A stretch of DNA of 64,000 nucleotides, taken from contig JASAND010023148.1 of NCBI GenBank assembly GCA_030248195.1, forward strand, positions 1-64,000, in the 5' to 3' direction. The DNA comes from Trissonchulus latispiculum. Taxonomy: Eukaryota; Nematoda; Enoplea; Enoplida; Ironidae. A program made the translations under genes and the position numbers. Every line of letters begins with the position of its first letter. Positions within the stretch are counted from its first letter, which is position 1. Positions 22,643 to 36,489 of the stretch are shown here, piece after piece. The notes below the pieces were generated by a model that saw only the letters and a list, made by a program, of their open reading frames with translations, was not told where the DNA came from and did not search any database.

Positions 22643-23282
22643 TTAACGGGCGGAGGATTTCTTAAAGTCGGAGGATCGTCTTCTTACATTGTCCGGGGCT
22701 TGGACAGAGCAGTAAAAGGGAGCCATACGTCTGCGGACAGCCGCCTTCGTCAGAACAGACGCATCCAGGCAAGCAATGTGATATCTTAAGGCGCGTCCGC
22801 GCCATTGGACACCAATTGTCAGTTCTACTTCGAGGCAAATTTTACAGGTGGCAATGTTGTAAGAGGCGTTTCGTTCAAACCGAGCAGAGCAGGTACGGCA
22901 GGTAAGTGCACCATCGTTGCGTTCCAATTTCGCCAGTTCTCTTAGCCGCACTAGAACAAATTAAAAATGAAGCACTATCTTAGGATCAAGGACAGCACCA
23001 ACCATCAAAGATAGCGCCATTATAGTCAGACACTTTATATTTGAGGCATGCTTACCCATTCCATGTTTCTATATTTAAACATCTATATTTAAACCGAAAC
23101 ATTACACAGGTACTACTTACATTGCTCCATCTGAGCCGCTATTGATAGCCGATGCACCTCAGAAACAGGCACCAACTTTGACTCAAGGACCTCCGCTCGC
23201 AGAACGATTTCCCCAGACGTGCCAATAACTGGCTGCTTGGGAACCACCAAACGACAGAGTGGAATCCGACAGTTCAAGAAGC
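22643..23282 (-). CDS. Small zinc-binding protein, copy B (best preserved)
   Basis: Two exons join in phase. Exon 1 (23121-23282, after a CATTTCAG acceptor) reads CRIPLCRLVVPKQPVIGTSG and ends SIAAQMEQ at a GTAAGT donor. The intron is 170 bp and ends TTCTAG. Exon 2 (22643-22950) encodes a zinc module C-x2-C-x14-C-x2-C-x18-H-x2-C plus a later FYCSV, then a basic tail ending at a TAG-type stop. The cysteine spacing is RING/PHD-like but I cannot assign a known family. The acceptor before exon 1 implies at least one 5' exon further right, not identified. Copies A (12915-13385) and C (53331-53850) are degenerate. No disabling change is visible in this copy. Confidence 0.6.
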
Positions 23283-23390
23283 CTGAAATGATGGAGCAGA
23301 TGCTGTAAATTTATTTAAGTACGATATTATTGCATTATAGCGGACATTTAAAGATTAAAGTATCGACTCAGCGTAGAGTGGTATAGGTAT

Positions 23391-23763
23391 CACCTTTTCA
23401 GTTTGAGTCAAATATAGGGTACCTAGACAGAAAAATAGCTATTTTGAAAACGAAAAAGTTAGCAGAAAATTGAATAAACCGTTTGAGCGCGTTAGAGAAG
23501 TGTTGTATTTGCCGCCAAACCAGGCTCAATAATGAGAGACTAAAAACTTTAGAAAAAAGAGGGGGTCAACTTTTCAGTTTGAGTCAGATTTAGGGTACCT
23601 AGACAGAAAAATGGCAATTTTGAAAACGAAAAATTTAGCAGAAAATTGAATAAACCGTTTGAACGCATTGGGGAGGCGTTGTAAATGCTGCTAAAACAGC
23701 CTGAGTAATGGGTGACTTAAAACTTTAGAAAAAAGAGGGGGTCACCTTTTCAATTTGAGTCAG
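23391..23763 (+). repeat. Tandem repeat, about 177-bp unit, 2.1 copies
   Basis: Each unit runs from CTTTTCAGTTTGAGTCA through GGGTACCTAGACAGAAAAAT to AAAAAGAGGGGGTCA. The third copy stops after 20 bp. Confidence 0.8.
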
Positions 23764-23769
23764 GTTTGC

Positions 23770-26700
23770 GATTAGAGGACATACGTCTGATCTGGATAAA
23801 CGGCTTCTGGATTTTAAACCTTCTGCTTTACCTTCATAAATCGTTAGATTTTTTGATCCAATCCAAAGAAGTCCCCGCATTACCAGTCTAAAAAGGAATA
23901 GCTCAAAATTATAATTTGCAGTCCAACAGCTCATGGTTGATTACGATTGACATTACTTCACAGTTTGTAATGACATGAAGACATATAAAGGTTAAAACAT
24001 AATTACAAGGTGTGAAAACATATAAATATCTAAAAATAAATCCCACAGACTATGCTCACACTGCGCTACTGTGGACAAAAATAAAGATATGCACTGTAAA
24101 TATAATGCAGATTTATGTTGATAAGCTTTTGTATTCGGTAGCTTTCATCATTACTCTTCATCAGCTCTTGGTCAACCCTACTTGTATAATTAAGTCAATG
24201 TACTGTGAATGTAACTTACGGTTGACGCAATGGACTCTGCCCTGGAAAGGAATGCATGACCTGTTGGATAAGAAGGAGTGTATGGAGGCAGTGGAGACGG
24301 TGTTTCCAAAGGTGCTACCTAAAGTCAAAATAAAAAATATGGCAAGTTGGATTTAACAACGTGTGGGGGGTCTAAATTTTGGAATGTGGAGACCTTTTCT
24401 CCCACACACAGGCGGTAAAAACATCTTACTCCCCCGCAAGACATAATAAGGAGAAGATATGCAACTTGACCTAAAACGCTGCAACTTCTTGAGAAAAGAC
24501 TTTCTGAAAAAAGAAAAAAATTTTGAACTATACATTTTCTAAAACATTCCTGTCCGGGAAAGGCCTAGAATTGACCACTCTTTCAAAATGCTGACAAGCC
24601 TCTGGATATAACCTAACCCATCCCAAAATTAGTGTCCCTTGTGTGAGCTAACCATTCTGCTGTCCGACTCTTTCATTTTATCTAGGTAAATAAAAACTCA
24701 TACAAAATCAATCTGGCACAAACTGTCTGAATGCGGGATACATTGACATGTAAAAGTCAGACGAAGCAACCCAGCCTTAACTGAATCTGCAATGGTTTAT
24801 GTAGCAAACAACCCTAACAAAAAATCGCACGGTTGTGGATGAAGACGGTGTTTGAGTTGGCAGTCTGGCTTCACTCGTTTGAGATTGTACCACATTTCCA
24901 GAATCGTAGTGGGCAGCGGATGCGGCACCACGTTCACCGGACTAAAACAATTGCATTTAATCATAATTTAATAAATATCACACTCACACTGCCTATGCTA
25001 GGATTAACACGGCGAGGAAAAACTTAAGTGAGGAGAAATAAAATTAAATGGCAAATCACAAAACTCTTGCAGTTAGAGCTGATTTTACTAGCAGGAATGG
25101 AGTCCGTTCGAGGATCGCTCTCGAGCTCTTGCCATAACTTCGGACCTTCCCCACCCCAGAAACATTGTCAATGCCATTTTACCAATCTTTTCTCGGCGTC
25201 GCCACATTTTTAAAGAATTCTTACTATTCAAACTTAAAAACAACTAAGTTTGGCAATTTTCAGTGAGCCAACATCGATTCCCACAAAGACCCTGCCCTCA
25301 TAACAGTTGTCTAAAGTTAAACCAGCAGAGCACAAGTTACTTACACCAAATCTTGGCGTGGGAGTGTCTATTGGCAACCGTGATGCAATCTCAAAATCAC
25401 TCATTCTCGAAGAGCGAGAGCGAGACGAAGCAGATTTGGCATTTGTTTGAAATCATTGAAATTGTATATATAGCATTGTTTAAAGAAAATTTAAACAAGT
25501 AGGAATAATGCTCTGCAGTTACATAAAAATACGATAAGAACTACATACACCTTCGATGTTTAAGGGGGTTTGACTAATGGTGAGGTAAGGAGCCTACACC
25601 ATAGCTGCCAATGATTACTTCAAAAAACATGTCCATTGAAACCAGCTTAGTTCATTCTCATAATATATGGATCCAACCAATCAAAATCCCAAAACCCTGC
25701 ACAAGCACTGACATGATGTTTCCAACCTGGCTGTTTCCAACAAGGGATGGGCGATTTCGATAGGCAGTCGGCCTCCCAACCAAACCCAAAAGTGTCCGAA
25801 AAAGCATTTTTAACCCAAAAGTGTCCGAAAAAGCATTTTTGTATTTCTTAGCAATTCTAAACTTAGATGTACGCGCTTTCAGGAAAATATTTGCCCTGCA
25901 AAGGGTGCAACTCCAGACATCTGGGGACACTTCCAGAAGTTTGGTTTAGGAAAAAGCCAGCCTAATATCTATGGAAATCCAATAACCTATTCACATTGCA
26001 AATGCAAATAAAGTGTTATGTGTGATGCTTTTTGTCACTTTTCACAAATTCACTAAATTATTTCACGTATCAAATTCAAGCAATGTGCACTTACAGAAGA
26101 CACCAATGCTGAATCGGGCCTCCTGGTTTGAAACGCTTCTGACTTTGGCATTTCGGAGATCACGTCCAAAACAGACTCAGAATTTTAAGATATCACTCTA
26201 CAAGATATATGTTTTCGATCACAACAAACCAGAAGCAATCGATAACTATGAATTACAAGTAACAAAAATGCTCCGCACGAAAGGGGATAATACGAGTGTT
26301 GGGCCTATGTCAATCCTTTAAATTCCAGTTTATAAGTAACGGCATTAATCCGTCACAGCAACTTTTGGTGGATGGTTCCATGGCGAAAGTTTTCCATTCG
26401 CTTCGGGCTTTTATTTGACACCAAATTTGACCGCTTTTGAAAATTTTTGACCCAAAATCGCCAATGTCCCCACCCCACCCCACTATAGCCACTTTGGGTA
26501 TGCAGTTCTATAACAAAAGTTGCTGAGCTGACTTAGCTGGCTTTCATTTGATACCAAATTTGACCATTTTTGAAAAATTTTATTTTTGACCACTTGATTC
26601 CCCCCTACCCGACTGACGCTTCAAACGGCAAAGTGGAACCAGCCCAGCACGATGGGTGGGTCTGACGGTAAAACTGACTGCGGGAATCGCTTCTCCGTGC

Positions 26701-28180
26701 CAAAAAACAATTGTATGAAAGATTTGAGCTTTCAAAGTTGAATAGAGGGCGAGAAATTTCGATTTTTCATTTTTCGAACTTTTGCCATTTTTGACGGGCC
26801 ACTGTGGTCGCTTGGGAAGTGATAGAGAAACGCAATCTGGACCGTTAGTTAGTTCAAAATATGGAATTTCTGAATATAAAAAGAAATCAGCTCCAGCTCG
26901 TAACTTTCGACCTGAGCGACGACCACAAAAATGGTCACTTTTCGCTCTGAGCCGACTTTGCGGCGCCACTGCAGCGCTGTGGCGCAGCTGCGGCGCAAAA
27001 AAAGTTGCGATTCTTAAATTCTTTAGAGGGTGCTACTAGACCCTATAGCCCATGAGATTGGTCCACCACTGCAGATCACGTGAAAGCGGTGAACATTATG
27101 TACAATACAACCATCAAATAGGAGAAACCGGAAAAAACATCGCCGTCATAACCGGTCCGGGGTACAACTTTTTAACGGTAAGTGATACGGGGCTGAAACT
27201 TTCCAGACATACTAAACTCGATGTGCTCTACAATTTGCGCATAAAATCTGCGCAGGATTTTGTGTAGCTTCTACGCAGCTTATTTTACACTCCAGCCACT
27301 TTTCACACATATTATAGGGGTATTCACACATATTTTATTTAGCAAAGACTCCGTACAATCGCATAAAAAGCACTTCGAACTCCAAATGATACATTTTTAC
27401 GGGGGTGGGCGTTACGTCCCCGAATCTGAAACCAAATCCTTCACCTGAGCTGCCACGAATTGTGCTTCACCTCGACCAGAGCCCCATGCCTACGTCTTGC
27501 TGAAATCCAGGCGTTTTTGAGATATTTTTTGGGTTCTCATTTTAAATTCATTAGAAAACTAATTTTGGGCTGTTTTTCACAGAGAAAATATGCACTCGAG
27601 AAAGATATATATTTTATGAAACAGCCCTTATTGACAACACACAGAAGAATATGGTCAAAGATAGATCACGTTTTGTAAGATTAGTGAAAATAAAAAAATT
27701 AAGTCAACCCAACTGTCAAATGAAGAACGCATGTAAATTGGCTCCTAAGAAACTTCCGGGAATGTGCACGTGAGAATAGCCAAATTTGGGTAAACGACAA
27801 CAATTTTCAGAATTGTTGTGATTTGAATACCCAAATACATCATGTGCCTGTAAGTCTTTTTTCCAACGTTTTCCTGTTACCCCAAAAATGGGCGCTTAAA
27901 ATTTACGCAGTCATCATGTCCTTAACCTAGTGTTACAACACATTATGTTGTGTTATGCGCATCACATAACCATTCGTACATGCGCATATACACACACGTA
28001 CCACACGTGTGTACGTATGTGTGTGCGTCCGTACAGTGTCAAGATAGATACAGTATAATACCAGACTTACGTAGCAAATTAGTCACTGTGTTAGACAAAT
28101 CTAATCCGCATAGCCAATCATGATTATTCCAAATGTTATTGCTGGACAATTGTCCGCTGGACATGCTAAAAGTAAAGAAA
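23770..28180. other. Long stretch without a convincing gene
   Basis: Contains short frames only (for example 24012-24356, 24833-25027 and 26091-26321, the last preceded by an acceptor-like CTTACAG), none with recognisable motifs. A 32-bp tandem duplication (AACCCAAAAGTGTCCGAAAA...) is at about 25788-25845. CCAAATTTGACC-type phrases are repeated near 26410 and 26550. An alternating purine/pyrimidine palindromic stretch (ACACACACGTACCACACGTG) is near 27990-28030. Confidence 0.4.
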
Positions 28181-29161
28181 CTATAGTACGACCAAAAAGT
28201 GTGTGTACAAACACTGTCCGTTTATAGCAGATTATCCTTTGGAGTAAACCCCCACAATGTATAAATATATATTTTTAGAATCCTCAGGAAATTTAGATTC
28301 CGAAAATCCGGAATTCCGAGTTTCATTCACGGAAAATCTAAAATTTGTTGTTTTTCGCCCAATGCTTATCAAATAAAAATTTTGTTTTCACGATCGAATA
28401 GAGCTAGTCCCGCTGCATATTTGTGCTCTAACAAGTTTTTCACGAAAATGCACCCAATTTCCGGAATTCCGTGTTTCAAAATTTTCGGACTATCTGTGTA
28501 TCACAAGATGGGTATCATACGAAAGCTCTTATCGAGCTAATCAACTTTTGTAATAGGACGAACTCTTGAAAATGCACACAATTCCCGGAATTGGAGAATT
28601 TAAATTAAAAGCCTGATTTTCCGAATTTAAAACTTGTTTCCAATGCCCCACAATATGGGTATCATCACAAAGTTCTTGATTAGCTGAACAAATCTTGTAA
28701 TAGAACCAATGTCTGAAAATGCACCAGATTCCCGAAATTCACTCTAGCTTGGAAGTTTTTCGCGAACTCCGAGAACTGGGCTCATTTCTGCGACTTGGTT
28801 CTGTTACAAGATTTGTTTCGCTCATCAAGAGCTTTCGAATGATACCCAAATTGTGGGGTATTAGAAAAAATTTTAAATCCGGAAATTGGGTGCATTTTCG
28901 TGAAAAACTTGTAAGAGCATAAATATGCAGCGGGACTAGCTCTATTCGATCGTGAAAACAAAATTTTGATTGCGATAAAAATTGGGCGAAAAACTAAAAA
29001 TTTTAGATTTTCCGTGAATGAAACCGAGAATTTCGGATTTTCGGAATCTAGTGTTCCTGAGGATTCTAAAACTACACATATATAATGTGGGGGTTTACTC
29101 CAAAAGCTAATCTGTGGTAAACGGACAAAATTTGTACACACATTTTTTGGTGGTACTATAG
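28181..29161. mobile_element. Foldback element with long inverted repeats
   Basis: Starts CTATAGTACGACCAAAAAGT and ends with the inverse ACTTTTTGGTGGTACTATAG type sequence (one or two changes). Inverted similarity continues for hundreds of bases (AGTAAACCCCCACA, ATTTTCCGTGAATGAAAC, GCGGGACTAGCTCTATTCGA in both arms). The middle, about 28480-28780, contains further imperfect repeats. No protein; clear target duplication not seen. Confidence 0.65.
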
Positions 29162-29833
29162 TAGGTACCTTGAACAATATGCCAGATTGCTGGAACAATG
29201 TGACAACATTCCCTATCAACTACTGATGGGCACTAGATATGCGGATAATTTTTATTCGGATAATATCCGATTTGAGAAAAGTATCCTGAAATTCGTTTAC
29301 ACTTCAGAAAAAAATAAATAAAATGAGCAACTTGACAAAAATTTCCATTTTTTAAATTTTTAAAAAATTCTCTAAAAATAATTTTGAATCGAGGCTGAAG
29401 CTTGGATATATGGTGGCTTGCCACAGCGCAACGAAAAATTCAAATTTTATATGCGAAATCGAATAAAATTCCTGAACTAGTTCTGAATTTTTCGGATGTA
29501 ACGTACGTGTAACCTAACAAACGAATGTACGGATATGCGTTAATGCAAAATAGGCCGATATTTGTATAGGAAAATTTATTCGGATCCCATCACTACTATC
29601 AACATAGATGTTAAAACAAATTGCGATGTTCACAATTAGAAACTGTTTTGAAACAAATTCTAAAAGGAGAAGAACAGCCGCCGTCCAGCAGCTTAGAAAC
29701 GAGATGACCAAAATTCCTCGTCCCAATTGCCGTTAGGATTAAAGAGAGCCTGGAAAACAGAAAATTTGAATCCAAAAGCAAGAGACAGTTGCACATGCGT
29801 CAGAAAATTACATTTACCTCAGACTAATAAATA

Positions 29834-29841
<8 letters not shown>

Positions 29842-29921
<80 letters not shown>
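29842..29921. repeat. (AT)n microsatellite
   Basis: About 80 bp of AT dinucleotides. The YIYIYI frames on both strands are its translation. Confidence 0.95.
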
Positions 29922-29924
<3 letters not shown>

Positions 29925-29929
29925 GTTTA

Positions 29930-32480
29930 GTATAAAGTAAGTAGGTATATATTGTTCTGATATGTTAAACTTAGAATGACAGCTATCTAAGATATCCTGT
30001 TTCTGCCGGAGACAAAGTAGTAGCCTAAACAAAATTGTGACTAATATGTGAATTAAGAAGGGGCATGATACGTAGTTGTGCACACAAGAAATTTTAAGCA
30101 ACGAGAAGCATCGAAGACTTCAGACGCACAAATTAACATTTAAGATGGAGGGACCGTCAATAGTATATAAAATGCTTATTGTTATTAGCACGGTATTGGG
30201 GTACAACGGTCAAATTATGCAGAAAAAGTATTAATCAGTGCGTATATATATAAATGTTGCGCAACAGTGTTGTGCATGTACATATGCGATGTAAAATCTA
30301 TTTGTGATCAAGATAAATTCTAGACAAATATACAGAAATACATCGTGATTCACAATTACAAAAAATGTTCAGGAATGTTCAGTGTTCAGAAAATTAAAAA
30401 TGAAAAAGACGGCATTGATTTGGCAATGCCACTGGACACAGAAGCACATCCAAAACACAACTACACTTAACGACAGAAAACTCAAGCTTATGAAGAGACC
30501 GAAAATGCTTTTTGTGCTTTCATTTACATAAAGCTACATGTAATTAATTATTCGGCGAAATACTTAAATCACAGCTATTATTCAAGTCGAATAGACATTA
30601 TAAACATTTGCATACCATAATCTGCGTACACGTACAAGGCATACGATAGTTAGCATTTAATATGTTAAATGTTTGACATTCAGAGAAGTAGATAAATTTT
30701 GGCGTTTTATTGAACTAATTTTTAGTGAGTCAGTGACTACAGGCGTACGTAATGTAACACTATGAAGCGTTTCTGTAGACAGATCGTTTAATTGCCTGGT
30801 TGCATTTAACTTTTAATGCTTCCAGGACGTTTTGTTGTGAGTTAACAACTACGGGCGTACCTAATTTGCAACTAGTGCAGCGAAAGCAAAATTCTGTAGA
30901 TAGCTCGTCTAACTACATGGTTTCATACAACCAAATGCAATCAGCAATAAACATTATGGCACAAAATGAAGAAGACTTTGGCTTTAGTAACGATGTATAG
31001 CTCATAAACGCCTCATAAAAAGTTGGCACTCTAAATGCGGCTACTGTAAATGGACAGAAAACATCACAAACCTGGTGTGAACTGAAGTTATATATATATA
31101 CAGTAATCCAGTGACTTACTGTGTTTATAAATTTTTGGGCACCCGTAGCATTATGTTTTCGTTCAATGCCTATATAGTGGTATATATAGAAAGCTTTTTC
31201 AGCGAATTTGTGAATTTTTGCCTGACTTTAAAAAGTCTGTATTTTAATAAGTAAACAATTTTCCATATTTAATGCTTAAGATTAAAGAAAAATATTTAAA
31301 CTATTTTGTAACACTGTTGACCATGATCATGTTTTGAGCTTAGGAAAGCAATGGTAGCTGTCACAGCAGAAAGTGGATAAATTTAACTTTATCCAGTTAA
31401 ATTAGGGGATAAATTCAGTTTACGGCAAAAGGTAAGCAAAATACACTTCCAGTAATACTCAAATTATCAAACTAGCATTATTGAACAAACGAAATACACT
31501 ATACAAGTGTCGAAACTTTTTTGCTACCTTAGAGAATTCGGTTATACATAATACACTAATTTCGGAGTGTTCTAAAAACAAGTAATTACAAATGTACGTA
31601 TGCATTTACGTAAAGTATATACATTATTCTGATTTCTACTATTTTTACATACGTAAAAACAAGCAAACTTAAGAAAGGTCGAATTCTTAATTACAAAAAC
31701 TTAACCTCAATCTTAATATTAAGAATGACTCCATTTTATTCTCCACTAAACCATTCATTTCGTCGCTAAGAACGAACCTGGATATTATGTAATCCAATTC
31801 CATTTAGTTTTAAAGATTAGAAACTGGTGGCTTTCCTTACAAAACCCAACGAAAAAGTTATGTATATTGAAGGGACGTATACAGGATTTTCAAAAGGAGG
31901 GTGCGGACATAATTCCCCCTGGATACGTCCCTGTATATGCATTAAGTAACACGTGTACATACGTAAGTTTGTATGTGTAATAGTCTGAATGCAAATGTAA
32001 GAGCAATTAAGGCACTCCCGAAAACAGTCCTACTGCATTACACTTGTGTTTGCACAGCGCTGTAGATTAAAGAAAGCATAGTGGACAAAAGCTGAACCCT
32101 TCAAAGGATGCGACAGGCCTGCAAAAGCTCAGCCTCTGGCAAAAACAGCCAATTGCATTTAACTATGACCCCACACTGTGCCATAAAATCATTCATCAAG
32201 TTACATTGAGCTGTCAAGCGCTAATTGCACATTTCTTAATCTTAAAGCTGCGCTTAACAGTCTTATTGTTACTCACCCTTATTTCTAATTTCATCGCAGT
32301 CCTGTTTTATCTGTAATTCTGTACAGTTGTGACAACCTTCTTTGGGTGCTGTTCTGGTGCCATTCTGCAGAAGTTCGCTTTGTTGAATTTTTGATCTCAG
32401 AATTTCTGCCAAGTGAAACATAATAAGTTTTAAGCACTTTCATCTTGCAGAATAATAAATTTGTCTTTCACTTTGCAGAA
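29930..32480. other. No gene seen
   Basis: AT-rich DNA, no long frames or repeats recognised. The 66-codon frame at 30800-31000 has no motif support. Confidence 0.4.
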
Positions 32481-32489
32481 ATTCTACAG

Positions 32490-33530
32490 TCTAAGGTTCA
32501 TTTGCGCTGTCCCCCAGCCATAACTTTTGATTTTTTGACTAATAGCTTTGAAATTTTGCATGAGAAAAAAATGAAGGCTTATGGATTTTAAAATTTTTAA
32601 AACCTTAAAAATTTTTAAATTTTAGTTTGGTAAGGGAAAGACCAAGGGGAACCGAAAACCTTTTTGAAAAATTTTTGCTGAAACTTGCATAAGGGGGTTT
32701 TCAGGGGTGCTGAGCACGAATCTGAAATCCGTTCTCTGATTCAGCTTTTAGTTATCTCCGTATAAGCTAAAGTTGTAAGCTTAATATGCGAGCTTATCCT
32801 GTGCTAACGAAAACTTGAATCGAAAAACGGATTTCAGATTCGTGCTCAGCCCAACTGAAAATCCCCCTATACAAGTATTCAGCAAAACTTTTGTAAAAAA
32901 TTTTTAGGTTCCCCTTGGTACCCCCTTAAACTAAAATTTTTTATAATTTTAAAACTTTAATTTTTGAATTCATAATCTCCATAAGCTGAAAATAGGAAAA
33001 GCACAGGAGACAAGACAAAACACGAGCAATTCTGCAAAATGAAATTCTGCGTACTGAACATAAAACAATTGATCTTTTGCGCTTTCCCCCTGCCCTAATT
33101 TTTGAGTTTTTGACCAATGACTGAAATTTTGTAACGTGTAAATGTTTTTAATATTATAAAATTTTAGTTTGGTAAAGGGGGACCAAAAGTTTTTGAAAAA
33201 GTTGTGTTGGAAACTTGCATACATGGATTTTCAGGGGAGCTGAGCACGAATCTGAAATCCGTTTTTCGATTCAGCATTTAGTTAGCTCATAGCTTGTACC
33301 AAGCTAAGGAAAAGCTGAATCGAAAAGCGGATTTCAGATCCGTGCTAAGCGCCACTGAAAACCCCTGTGTATCAGCCAGTTTTCAGCAGTTAAAGTTAAA
33401 GAATTTTTAGCCCCCCTTGGTCCCTCCTTACTACACTAAGATTTAAAATTTATATATAAAAATTTTTGAAATTTTAAAGTTTTTGAGTTCAGCCTCCAGT
33501 ATGCACCCTTACAAATGTTTAAAACCACTC
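32490..33530. repeat. Two related foldback units in tandem
   Basis: Each unit carries an inverted core of GAGCACGAATCTGAAATCCG and its inverse about 100 bp apart (32713/32838 and 33240/33335). The core is surrounded by outer inverted sequence rich in AAAATTTTTAAA and GGGAACC/GGTTCCC. The two units are about 55-60% alike by eye. No coding. Confidence 0.55.
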
Positions 33531-33981
33531 GTCAAAAAATCAATTTATTTTTTGGTCTATTTCATAGATTTATTCCACTTTATTTACTTCAAGTTCTGTC
33601 TAATTTCTTTTATTTAATCTATTATCTTGGAGTATTCTACAACCGGAAGAGGTAAGCAAATATTTTGAATTCAATGACAGTTACTTTATTTGTGTGTGTA
33701 GTGTGTGTCCGTATATATAGTCGATTTCTGGAATGCTCGCACATGACATGGACAACCTTAAGAATCGATTTATCTCTCTCTGTATATTATCTAAATCTCT
33801 TATCTAAAGTTAAATATAAATTTTCTAAACTTTGCAATTTTACGTATGACATCTATTAGACATTAATTATACTGAATAGTTTAAAATTCTTTATTCAGTT
33901 TTTACAGATACAACTATTTTAAAATTAATTATTTTAGATGTATACGTAAGTACAAGCTATTAATTGATATGGCGATACTAG

Positions 33982-34533
33982 GGCAGACGCACACCTACCT
34001 GTGCGTAACTTTCAAAGTCTTTCAAAGCTCATCCGATTTAGTTCAGTGGTATGGATGGATTTGAATACATTTGTGATCGCTCTAAAGCAATTTCAAAATT
34101 TTTTATTTTTAAGTTTTTCCAGGGGAGACCAGGGGGAACCAAAGAATGTCTGTCTCCAATTTGCTAAAAAAGTTGAATACATGGGTTTTCCGGTTTGGTG
34201 AACACGAACCAGAAACCGTTTTTCGAGCCGGATTTACGTTAGTTAGATATAAGCTTAAACGTTAAGCCTGCAACGTTTTCTTATTCTAGCCAAAGAACCG
34301 AAACAAAACAGATTTCACATTCGTGTTTACCAACCTAGAAAACCCTTGTAAGCAACTTTTGGAAGCAAAATTGGAGACAAGAAATTTTTTGGTACCCCTT
34401 ACCCCCTCTCGGAAAACTTAAAAATTTGGAATTTTTAAAATTTTCATTTTGATCAAAATGACAGATGTATTCAAAAGCATCCATACCAAATTTGAACATC
34501 AGACAAGTTTTGTGAAGGTGTGCGTCTGCCTTA
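33982..34533. mobile_element. Foldback element, third relative
   Basis: Ends GGCAGACGCACACCT and its exact inverse AGGTGTGCGTCTGCC. Internal arms match for most of their length (AATACATTTG, GGGTTTTCC, CGAACCAGAAACCG and inverses). The core corresponds to the units at 32490-33530. Confidence 0.65.
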
Positions 34534-34828
34534 CTATCGCCCACAGTGTAGGGTACAATGTCATAAGTTGCATGCAAAGACAATGTATATATTCCCTATT
34601 TGAATGCATATTACGTATATATATGTTTGAACAACGAACTTAAGGGGGGCGACTAAAGTTTTGCCCCGATGTTAGTACTCATATAGGCCCTCCTTTTATG
34701 CCAAATTGCAGCCTTATAGCTCGCACCAGTAATAAAATATTCCTTTCGTTGGCCAAAAGATTTCAAAATTTTCCCGAAACTTCAACTTTGAAGAGTAATT
34801 CCCTTAGATGCAGATAAGATAGGGACGT

Positions 34829-36156
34829 CTAAAGTCTGACCAAAAAATGTAGGGAGCGAAATTGTTTTGTTTATACTGAATTACCGGTACATTTTTGCTG
34901 CAGCAATGTATATATTTTCTGAACCGTCATGGCATGAACTTTCTTTTGGTTGAAAAAAATTTTTTTAAAAATTAAAATTCATCAAAAGAAGCCGATTTTT
35001 TAAGTTTTGAAAGATAAGTAGAAGCCAGCAACTAGCCGTTCGGCAGAAAATTAGCCCTTGTCCTAGACATTTTGAATCTCGAATATCAGCTCATTTCGTC
35101 AAAAATTGCGATAGTTATCCAATTTTTTCGATTTTCAAAATCCTTTGATCTTTGCCGCTTTTCCAACTTTGACTGGCCATTACTCGCGACTCACTCAACG
35201 CAAAAACTTTTTAATTGGATTTTCAGGACCGCTTACGTGTCGGCTTTCATGTGATATATGTGGTTTTTCAAAATTTGAAAATCGATTTTTTCGAAAAATA
35301 CCACTTTTTGACCCAAAAATTCGACAATGCGAATCCAGCAAAAGTGGGTAAAAACAACATTATCATAAAGTTTAATCTGAACTGGATCTAACAATATAAA
35401 GTTTTCGTGGCTACGACTTGTATTGCACCCGCAACGAATTTTTAAACAATTTCGCTTTTTAGCCGGTTTTTGGCTAGTTTACACTATTTGCGGCATATCA
35501 ATGCACAATATAGCACAACTTGTCAGAAATCAGCTGAAATAGGAAATTGTTTAAAAATTCGTTGCTGGGGCAATTTAAGTCGTAGCCACGAAAACTTTAT
35601 GTCGTCGGATTCAGCTCAGATTAAAATGTATGATAATGTTATTTTTACCCACTTTTGCTGTATTCGCATTATCGAAATTTTGGGTCAAAAAGTGGTATTT
35701 TTCGAAAAAATCGATTTTCAAATTTTGAAAAACCACATATATCACATAAAAGCTGACATGTAAGCGGTCCTGAAAATCCAATTAAAAAATTTTTGCATTG
35801 AGTGAGTCGCGAGTAATGCCAGTCAAAGTTGGAAAAGCGGCAAAGATCAAAGGATTTTGAAAATCAAAAAATTGAATAACTATCGCAATTTTTGACGAAA
35901 TGACCTGATATTCGAGATTCAAAATGTCTAGGACAAGGGCTAATTTTCTGCCGAACGGCTAGTTGCTGGCTTCTACTTATCTTTCAAAACTTAAAAAATC
36001 GGCTTCTTTTGATGAATTTTAATTTTTAAAAAAATTTTTTCAACCAAAAGAAAGTTCATGCCATGACGGTTCAGAAAATTGCTGCAGCAAAAATGTACCG
36101 GTAATTCAGTACAAACAAAACAATTTCGCTCCCTACATTTTTTGGTCAGACTTTAG
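34829..36156. mobile_element. Large near-perfect foldback (hairpin) element
   Basis: Two arms of about 620 bp are inverted copies with very few differences (CTAAAGTCTGACCAAAAAAT at the left end, its inverse at the right). They are separated by a loop of about 90 bp around 35453-35540. Flanks show no clear target duplication. No transposase. The short frames 35072-35763 are in the arms. High arm identity suggests recent formation or gene conversion. Confidence 0.75.
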
Positions 36157-36489
36157 TATTTTCTGCAGATAGGGGGCACATGTGCCAAATCATATTGGCA
36201 AATGGCCAGCTCAAAGCTAGGGTCTTGCAGCCAGCAGAAATTTTTAATTAATTATGTTGGTAGTTGTGAAAAAGGGGGGGTCGGGCACATAAACGGGACG
36301 GCTGCACTCGGCTGGAAGACACCTAAGAACCAACGACCAAGTATTTTTTGAAAACACCCATGCTCTTTAACATCACTAAAAAGTAGGTCAATCGGACAAA
36401 TTCGGGGCACCCTTTTGTCGTGACAGTTCAGAGATTATTTTATGAGACAGATTTAGAAAAAATCGTTTTCAGAAAAAAATTTCCAGAAA

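Noticed and set aside
29727..30101. Tyr-Ile repeat proteins
   Set aside because: Both are translations of the (AT)n microsatellite.
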